A stretch of DNA of 6,494 nt from an uncultured Anaerosacchariphilus sp. Its GTDB lineage: Bacteria; Bacillota; Clostridia; Lachnospirales; Lachnospiraceae. A program made the position numbers and the translations under genes. The stretch covers positions 1 to 6,494 of the forward strand of contig CAKRTY010000094.1 in NCBI GenBank assembly GCA_934402125.1, in the 5' to 3' direction. Below are positions 1 through 4,556 of this stretch, piece after piece (the stretch's first letter is position 1; each line of letters starts with the position of its first letter). The notes beneath the pieces are model-generated. The model was not told the origin of the DNA. It saw only the letters and a program-made list of their open reading frames with translations, and made no database searches.

Positions 1-1402
1 GAAGGAATACATAGCCAGCGGCGGCTTTGCGGCGCTTCAGAAGGCCATGTTTGAGATGACGCCGGATCAGGTCATCGAGGAGGTAGACCAGTCCGGACTG
101 CGCGGCCGCGGCGGCGGCGGTTTCCCGGCAGGCAAAAAGTGGATTCAGGTTGCCCGTCAGGCAGATCCGGTACACTATGTGGTCTGCAACGGCGACGAGG
201 GCGATCCGGGAGCCTTCATGGACGGCTCCGTTATGGAGGGCGATCCCTACCGTCTGATCGAGGGTATGATGCTGGCAGCCTACGCAGTGCGCGCGGAGAA
301 TGGTTACATCTATGTGCGTGCCGAGTACCCGAATTCCGTGGCGAGACTGAAGCATGCCATCGCCGTTCTGGAAGAGGCCGGACTTTTGGGCGATCATATC
401 CTGGGCACAGATTTCAATTTCCATATGCATATCAATAAGGGAGCGGGAGCTTTTGTATGCGGCGAGGGTTCTGCCCTGACAGCCTCCATCGAGGGAAGCC
501 GGGGTATGCCCCGTGTCAAACCGCCCCGTACGGTAGAGCAGGGACTGTGGGCGAAGCCGACGGTTCTGAACAACGTGGAAACCTACGCCAATGTTCCGGA
601 GATCATTCTGAAGGGCCATGAGTGGTACCGCAGCATCGGTACGGAAGGGTCACCGGGAACCAAGACCTTCTCCCTGACCGGAAGTATCGAGAATACAGGC
701 CTGATTGAGGTTCCCATGGGAACCACCTTACGCGAAATCATTTTCGATATCGGCGGCGGCCTGAAATCCGGCGCGGCCTTTAAGGCAGTTCAGATCGGAG
801 GCCCCTCCGGAGGCTGTCTGACAGAGCAGCATCTGGACGTTCCCCTGGATTTCGATTCCGTCAAGAAGTACGGGGCCATCGTGGGATCCGGCGGACTGGT
901 TGTTATGGATGAGAATACCTGTATGGTAGAGGTGGCGCGTTTCTTCATGGGCTTTACCCAGAGGGAATCCTGCGGAAAATGTGGTCCCTGCCGAATCGGA
1001 ACCAAGCGTATGTTGGAGCTGCTGGAGAAGATCGTAGACGGCAAGGGAGAGATGGAAGACCTGGAGAAGCTGGAGGAGCTGGGTCATTTTGTAAAGGACC
1101 GTTCTCTGTGCGGACTGGGAAAGAGCGCACCCCTTCCGGTTTTAAGCACCATTCAGAACTTCCGGGACGAGTACATCGAGCACATCGTGGACAAGAAGTG
1201 CGCGGCTCATGTATGTAAGTCCATGCGCGTATACGAAATCGATCCCGATAAGTGTAAGGGCTGTACCAAGTGTGCCCGCAACTGTCCGGTGGACGCTATC
1301 AGCGGCCAGCGCAAAGAGCCCCATGTAATTGACGCTTCCAAGTGTATCAAGTGCGGAACCTGTCTGGAGAACTGCGCCTTTGATGCGGTCATTTTGAAAT
1401 AG
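1..1402 (+). CDS. nuoF: HydB/NuoF-like NADH-binding flavoprotein subunit of a soluble formate dehydrogenase complex (5' partial)
   Basis: This is the diaphorase subunit that exchanges electrons between NAD(H), FMN and iron-sulfur clusters in the cytoplasm. The frame is open from base 2, giving 466 residues before the TAG. The residues ahead of the first ATG at 47 (KEYIASGGFAALQKA) fit the family, so the true start lies upstream and roughly the N-terminal thioredoxin-like 2Fe-2S domain is missing. Counting from base 2: the glycine-rich FMN-binding loop GLRGRGGGGFPAGKKW at 32-47; the NADH-site motif GAGAFVCGEGSAL near 147-159; an SLBB domain at about 230-290; a 4Fe-4S site with C324, C327, C330 and C370; and a C-terminal pair of 4Fe-4S ferredoxin motifs (C418/421/424/428 and C448/451/454/458). 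The C-terminal ferredoxin pair marks it as HydB/HylB-like rather than respiratory complex I NuoF. It is followed 152 bp later by a formate dehydrogenase alpha gene, which suggests a partner role there instead of in a hydrogenase. Confidence 0.95.
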   Translation, partial: KEYIASGGFAALQKAMFEMTPDQVIEEVDQSGLRGRGGGGFPAGKKWIQVARQADPVHYVVCNGDEGDPGAFMDGSVMEGDPYRLIEGMMLAAYAVRAENGYIYVRAEYPNSVARLKHAIAVLEEAGLLGDHILGTDFNFHMHINKGAGAFVCGEGSALTASIEGSRGMPRVKPPRTVEQGLWAKPTVLNNVETYANVPEIILKGHEWYRSIGTEGSPGTKTFSLTGSIENTGLIEVPMGTTLREIIFDIGGGLKSGAAFKAVQIGGPSGGCLTEQHLDVPLDFDSVKKYGAIVGSGGLVVMDENTCMVEVARFFMGFTQRESCGKCGPCRIGTKRMLELLEKIVDGKGEMEDLEKLEELGHFVKDRSLCGLGKSAPLPVLSTIQNFRDEYIEHIVDKKCAAHVCKSMRVYEIDPDKCKGCTKCARNCPVDAISGQRKEPHVIDASKCIKCGTCLENCAFDAVILK

Positions 1403-1422
1403 AATTACTGTTCACAGATACT
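1394..1422 (+). promoter_or_regulatory. possible weak sigma-A promoter at the end of the HydB-like gene, -10 inside the repeat element
   Basis: TTGAAA (1394-1399, five of six matches to the -35 consensus) is followed after 17 bp by GATACT (1417-1422, four of six matches to the -10). The -35 lies in the last codons of the flavoprotein gene and the -10 within the left end of the palindromic element. It could give the formate dehydrogenase alpha gene an internal promoter, but such matches arise often by chance. Confidence 0.22.
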
Positions 1423-1539
1423 ATTCCGCGAGGTGTTTTGGCATGTATATGCCAAAATCCCGAGTTATTCAAGCGCGAAATTACGCAGTAATTTCTGTGC
1501 ATCGCGAAGCGTATTACTGTGAACGTAGTGAACAGTAAT
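1404..1539. repeat. 136-bp palindromic intergenic element (REP/MITE-like) with 12-bp terminal inverted repeats
   Basis: The element is bounded by ATTACTGTTCAC (1404-1415) and its exact reverse complement GTGAACAGTAAT (1528-1539). Inside are a perfect 9-bp hairpin (TTTTGGCAT 1436-1444 with ATGCCAAAA 1449-1457, loop GTAT), extendable with a G-T pair and one mismatch to 1432-1461. There is also an 8-bp hairpin (GAAATTAC 1477-1484 with GTAATTTC 1488-1495, loop GCA). CGCGA (1474-1478, also 1427-1431) can pair with TCGCG (1502-1506). The right end can alternatively fold on itself (TATTACTGT 1512-1520 with ACAGTAATA 1532-1540). It fills nearly the entire gap between the two redox genes and contains no credible coding sequence. 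No target-site duplication is evident. The layout suggests a non-autonomous mobile or REP-like repeat that is transcribed as structured RNA within the operon; copy number cannot be judged from this window. Confidence 0.75.
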
Positions 1540-1542
1540 AAA

Positions 1543-1548
1543 AGGAGG
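1543..1548 (+). promoter_or_regulatory. ribosome binding site of the formate dehydrogenase alpha gene
   Basis: AGGAGG is a full Shine-Dalgarno match. It touches the in-frame ATG at 1549 but sits 6 bases from the ATG at 1555, so 1555 is the start that can be used. It begins only 3 bases after the right terminal repeat of the palindromic element, so folding of that RNA could influence access to it. Confidence 0.85.
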
Positions 1549-1554
1549 ATGGAT

Positions 1555-4263
1555 ATGATTCATTTGACGATAGATGGAATCCCTGTAGAGGTGGAAAAGG
1601 GTACCACGATTCTGCAGGCCGCCAAGCAGATTGGCGTGAAGATTCCGACCCTTTGTTATCTGGAAAATGTGCTGCCCGATGGTTCCTGCCGTCTCTGTGT
1701 CGTGGAAGTAACCAACAATGGCAGAACGAAGTTTGATACGGCCTGTACCCTGCGTTGCTCCGAGGGCGACGAAGTACAGACCATGTCTGAAAAGGTTGTA
1801 AAATACAGAAAAGAGACCCTGGATCTTCTGCTGTCCGATCACCGGGTACACTGCTTCTCCTGTGAAGCCAACGGTGACTGTAAGCTGCAGGATTACTGCT
1901 TTGAGTACGGTGTAGAGAAGACCAGCTTCCCGGGCGAGATGAACAACGCGCCCATCGACGATACCAATAAGTTCTTCACCTACGATCCCAGCCTGTGTAT
2001 TCTGTGCCACAGATGTGTCAATACCTGTAAGGAAATCGTAGGACGCGGAGCCATCGATACCATGAACCGTGGATTCCAGTCCGTCATCGGCGCTCATTAC
2101 AAGAATACCTGGAATGAGGGAATCTGTGAGTCCTGCGGCAACTGTGTGCAGGCCTGCCCCACCGGCGCGCTGACCATGAAGCGCAGAAAGAAATACCGCC
2201 CCTACCAGATCGACAAAAAAGTACTGACCACCTGTCCCCACTGCGCGACCGGCTGCCAGTATTATGTACTGGTGAAGGATGGCAAGGTAGTAGATACAGA
2301 GGCCTATAACGGCCCCTCCAACAAGGGACTGCTCTGCGTTAAGGGACGCAGCGGAAGCTTTGACTTTGCCCAGTCTCCGGAGCGTATCAAGTACCCGTTG
2401 ATCAAAAATCATGAAACCGGAGAGTTTGAGCGGGCTACCTGGGACGAGGCACTGGATCTGGTGGCTTCCAAATTCATGGAGATCAAGAAGCAGTACGGCC
2501 CGGATTCCCTGGCCGGATTTGCCTGTTCCCGATCCCCCAACGAGGATATCTACATGGTACAGAAGATGGTCCGCACCTGCTTCGGTACCAACAATACCGA
2601 TAACTGTGCCCGCGTCTGCCATTCCGCGTCCGTAGCAGGTCTGTATATGACACTGGGCTCCGGCGCCATGACCAATCCTATCGAGGATATTACGAAGAAC
2701 GCGGAAGTGATTATGCTGGTAGGCTCCAACCCGGAGGAGGCGCATCCGGTAGTCGGTATGCAGATCCGCCAGGCAGTGAAGAGAGGCTGCAAGCTGATCG
2801 TTGTGGATCCCCGTGATATCGGTCTGGCCAAGAAGGCGGATATTCATCTGAAGCTGAAGCCGGGTACCAACGTAGCCTTTGCAAACGGTATCATGCATGT
2901 CATTATTGAGGAAGGCCTGCAGGACGAGAAGTTCATCGCGGAGCGTACCGAAGGTTACGAGAAGATCCGGGAGATTGTAAAGGATTATACGCCGGAGAAG
3001 GTGGCGGAAATCTGCCACATCGATCCGGAAGAGCTGAGAAAAGCAGCAATTCTGTACGCCAAGGCTGACCGCGCGCCGATTATCTACTGTCTGGGTGTCA
3101 CCGAGCACTCCACCGGTACCGAGGGCGTTATGTCCATGTCCAACATGGCCATGCTGGTAGGCAAGCTGGGACGTCCGGGCTGCGGTGTGAACCCGCTTCG
3201 TGGACAGAACAACGTACAGGGAGCCTGCGACATGGGTGCTTCCCCCACAGATTTCCCGGGCTACCAGAAGGTTGCTACGCCGGGCGTGGTGGAGAAGTTT
3301 GAGAAGGCATGGGGCGTTCCGCTGAGCCATGAGGTGGGAACCCATGCAACCGACGTATTCCCCAAGGCTATCAATAAGGAGATTCGCGGCCTCTATATCT
3401 ACGGCGAGGATCCGATTGTGACCGATCCGGATACCAATCACATTATCAAGGCGCTGAAGAGTCTGGACTTCTTCGTGCTTCAGGAGCTCTTTATGACAGA
3501 GACCGCCCAGTACGCAGATGTAATCCTTCCGGGCGTCAGCTATCTGGAGAAGGAAGGAACCTTTACCAACACCGAGCGCCGCGTACAGAGAGTCCGCAAG
3601 GCGATCACCGTACCGGGTGAGATGCGTCTGGATACCGATATCATCATCGACCTGATGAACCGTATGGGTTATCCGCAGCCCCACCTGACCGCTGCTGAGA
3701 TTATGGACGAAATCGCTTCCGTAACACCCAGCTTCGGCGGCATCAGCCATGCCCGCCTGGACAGCGAAGAGGTGGGAGGCAAAGGCTTACAGTGGCCCTG
3801 CCCGACCAAGGATCATCCGGGTACTCCGATTATGCATGTGGGTAAGTTCTCGAGAGGCCTTGGCTGGTTCTATCCGGCAGAGTATGTGCCTTCCGCGGAG
3901 CTTCCGGATGAGGAATATCCGATTATCCTGATGACCGGACGTATCCTGTACCATTACACCACCCGCGCCATGACCGGCAAGACGCCGGAGCTCATGGAGA
4001 TTGAGGGACACTCCTTTATCGAGATGAACATTGTGGATGCGGAGAAGCTGGGAATCAAGAACGGAGACCGGGTTCGCGTATCCTCCAGACGAGGAAGTAT
4101 TGAGTCCACCGCCCGCGTAGGCACCAAGACCTCACCGGGTGAGAGCTGGATGCCATTCCACTTCCCGGATGGAAATGCAAACTGGCTGACAAACGCCGCT
4201 CTGGATAAATACGCAAGAATTCCGGAGTACAAGGTCTGCGCGATTAAGATCGAAAAAGCGTAA
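1555..4263 (+). CDS. fdhF: NAD-linked formate dehydrogenase alpha subunit (FdhA/FdhF), molybdopterin-dependent, cysteine type
   Basis: The product interconverts formate and CO2 at a molybdenum or tungsten bis-pterin centre and passes electrons to the HydB-like subunit encoded upstream. The 902-residue protein is full length for this type. Start ATG 1555 was chosen from the AGGAGG spacing. Domains in order: 2Fe-2S ferredoxin (C34, C45, C48, C64); NuoG-type His-Cys3 4Fe-4S site (H96, C100, C103, C109); two 4Fe-4S motifs (C148/151/154/158 and C191/194/197/201); the formate dehydrogenase 4Fe-4S site (C227, C230, C234, C261); the molybdopterin oxidoreductase core; and the C-terminal molydopterin-dinucleotide-binding domain from about residue 785. 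The active-site motif NCARVCHSASVAGL places C355 (codon TGC, 2617-2619) where E. coli FdhF has selenocysteine, followed by the conserved H356. R549 in PLRGQNNVQG is the likely formate-site arginine. No signal peptide or Tat motif is seen, so it is cytoplasmic. Alternative roles in this superfamily are possible, but the active-site motif is strongly formate dehydrogenase-like. Confidence 0.95.
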   Translation: MIHLTIDGIPVEVEKGTTILQAAKQIGVKIPTLCYLENVLPDGSCRLCVVEVTNNGRTKFDTACTLRCSEGDEVQTMSEKVVKYRKETLDLLLSDHRVHCFSCEANGDCKLQDYCFEYGVEKTSFPGEMNNAPIDDTNKFFTYDPSLCILCHRCVNTCKEIVGRGAIDTMNRGFQSVIGAHYKNTWNEGICESCGNCVQACPTGALTMKRRKKYRPYQIDKKVLTTCPHCATGCQYYVLVKDGKVVDTEAYNGPSNKGLLCVKGRSGSFDFAQSPERIKYPLIKNHETGEFERATWDEALDLVASKFMEIKKQYGPDSLAGFACSRSPNEDIYMVQKMVRTCFGTNNTDNCARVCHSASVAGLYMTLGSGAMTNPIEDITKNAEVIMLVGSNPEEAHPVVGMQIRQAVKRGCKLIVVDPRDIGLAKKADIHLKLKPGTNVAFANGIMHVIIEEGLQDEKFIAERTEGYEKIREIVKDYTPEKVAEICHIDPEELRKAAILYAKADRAPIIYCLGVTEHSTGTEGVMSMSNMAMLVGKLGRPGCGVNPLRGQNNVQGACDMGASPTDFPGYQKVATPGVVEKFEKAWGVPLSHEVGTHATDVFPKAINKEIRGLYIYGEDPIVTDPDTNHIIKALKSLDFFVLQELFMTETAQYADVILPGVSYLEKEGTFTNTERRVQRVRKAITVPGEMRLDTDIIIDLMNRMGYPQPHLTAAEIMDEIASVTPSFGGISHARLDSEEVGGKGLQWPCPTKDHPGTPIMHVGKFSRGLGWFYPAEYVPSAELPDEEYPIILMTGRILYHYTTRAMTGKTPELMEIEGHSFIEMNIVDAEKLGIKNGDRVRVSSRRGSIESTARVGTKTSPGESWMPFHFPDGNANWLTNAALDKYARIPEYKVCAIKIEKA

Positions 4264-4280
4264 AATAAAAATAAATTTTT

Positions 4281-4312
4281 CTGCCAGCAGTGTTTATCTG
4301 CTGGCAGTTTTT
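4281..4312 (+). terminator. Rho-independent terminator of the formate dehydrogenase operon
   Basis: A perfect 10-bp stem, CTGCCAGCAG (4281-4290) with CTGCTGGCAG (4298-4307), encloses a 7-base loop and is followed by five T residues (4308-4312). It lies 17 bases after the TAA of the alpha-subunit gene, so the operon very likely ends here and the regulator downstream is transcribed separately. Confidence 0.93.
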
Positions 4313-4337
4313 ATGTGGATGCGTGTGCTGGTATTTT

Positions 4338-4346
4338 TGTTATATT
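4338..4346 (+). promoter_or_regulatory. possible extended -10 promoter element upstream of the leader ORF
   Basis: TGTTATATT carries the TGn extension plus a five-of-six -10 hexamer (TATATT, 4341-4346). No recognisable -35 lies at the usual distance. It could start a transcript covering the small ORF at 4446 and the regulator gene. In such an AT-rich stretch a chance match is quite possible. Confidence 0.2.
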
Positions 4347-4389
4347 AGAAAAAACACTCTACCTGCAAACTGTAAAAAAGACGAAAAAA

Positions 4390-4426
4390 CTGGAAAATAA
4401 TCAACTTTTTATAAACAAAAAGCCAG
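4390..4426 (+). promoter_or_regulatory. weak imperfect hairpin in the regulator leader region
   Basis: CTGG (4390-4393) can pair with CCAG (4423-4426), and CTTTTT (4405-4410) with AAAAAG (4417-4422) around a 6-base loop, leaving an 11-base one-sided bulge. It is AT-rich and not a terminator. It might be an operator or leader-RNA structure for the regulator gene, or simply a product of the A/T-rich composition. Confidence 0.2.
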
Positions 4427-4445
4427 AAAAAACAAGGAGCAAAGG

Positions 4446-4523
4446 ATGAATAGGTGTATATATTTAATGATTTCCGCAATAATTATGACAAAACTTAGTA
4501 TTCTTGCACAAAGCCTGCACTGA
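4446..4523 (+). CDS. possible 25-residue hydrophobic leader peptide upstream of the PRD regulator
   Basis: The ORF reads M-N-R-C-I-Y-L-M-I-S and on to a TGA, 25 residues in all, with a hydrophobic middle (IYLMISAIIM). AAGGAG (4434-4439) lies 6 bases before the ATG, as good a ribosome binding site as that of the large genes. The stop codon overlaps the TG of the extended -10 promoter of the regulator gene, and the next start codon is 33 bases further on. I do not recognise a family. It could be a translated leader, a small membrane peptide, or a chance ORF in AT-rich DNA; only the ribosome binding site supports it. Confidence 0.3.
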   Translation: MNRCIYLMISAIIMTKLSILAQSLH

Positions 4524-4529
4524 TATAAT
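4521..4529 (+). promoter_or_regulatory. extended -10 promoter of the PRD regulator gene
   Basis: TGATATAAT contains the TGn extension and a perfect TATAAT hexamer (4524-4529). The start point would be near 4536, leaving a leader of about 20 bases before the ATG. At a 17-bp spacing the -35 position (4501-4506, TTCTTG) is poor. TTGCAC (4504-4509) looks better but lies only 14 bp away. A weak -35 with an extended -10 is compatible with an activator-dependent or modest basal promoter. Confidence 0.6.
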
Positions 4530-4543
4530 GGATACATGTTAAG

Positions 4544-4550
4544 AAGGTGA
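4544..4550 (+). promoter_or_regulatory. ribosome binding site of the PRD regulator
   Basis: AAGGTGA sits 6 bases before the ATG at 4557 and matches the Shine-Dalgarno consensus well. It fixes the start codon chosen for the regulator. Confidence 0.7.
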
Positions 4551-4556
4551 AAGAAA

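Noticed and set aside
47..1402. ATG at 47 as the start of the flavoprotein gene
   Set aside because: The frame is open to the window edge and the residues before this ATG fit the HydB family; no ribosome binding site precedes it. The gene starts outside the window.
1436..1457. Strong hairpin after the HydB-like gene as a transcription terminator
   Set aside because: There is no T-tract after the stem (TCCCGAG follows), the stem is A/T-rich at its base, and the two flanking genes belong to one complex. It fits better as an internal hairpin of the repeat element.
1404..1539. The palindromic gap as a CRISPR array or riboswitch
   Set aside because: There are no regularly spaced direct repeats, and I see no known riboswitch core or expression platform; the symmetry is of inverted repeats.
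1549..1554. ATG at 1549 as the start of the formate dehydrogenase alpha gene
   Set aside because: It directly abuts the AGGAGG with no spacer, whereas the ATG at 1555 has a 6-base spacer and begins the typical ferredoxin-domain sequence MIHLTIDG.
1465..3750. A very long open frame (761 codons) on the minus strand opposite the formate dehydrogenase gene
   Set aside because: The + strand encodes an unmistakable full-length enzyme with all cluster and active-site residues. The antisense product has no recognisable domain, and long antisense frames are common opposite genes rich in C/G-ending codons.
4504..4529. TTGCAC plus TATAAT as a classical -35/-10 promoter pair
   Set aside because: The spacer is only 14 bp, too short for normal sigma-A recognition. 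The TGn extension at 4521-4523 explains the -10 better.
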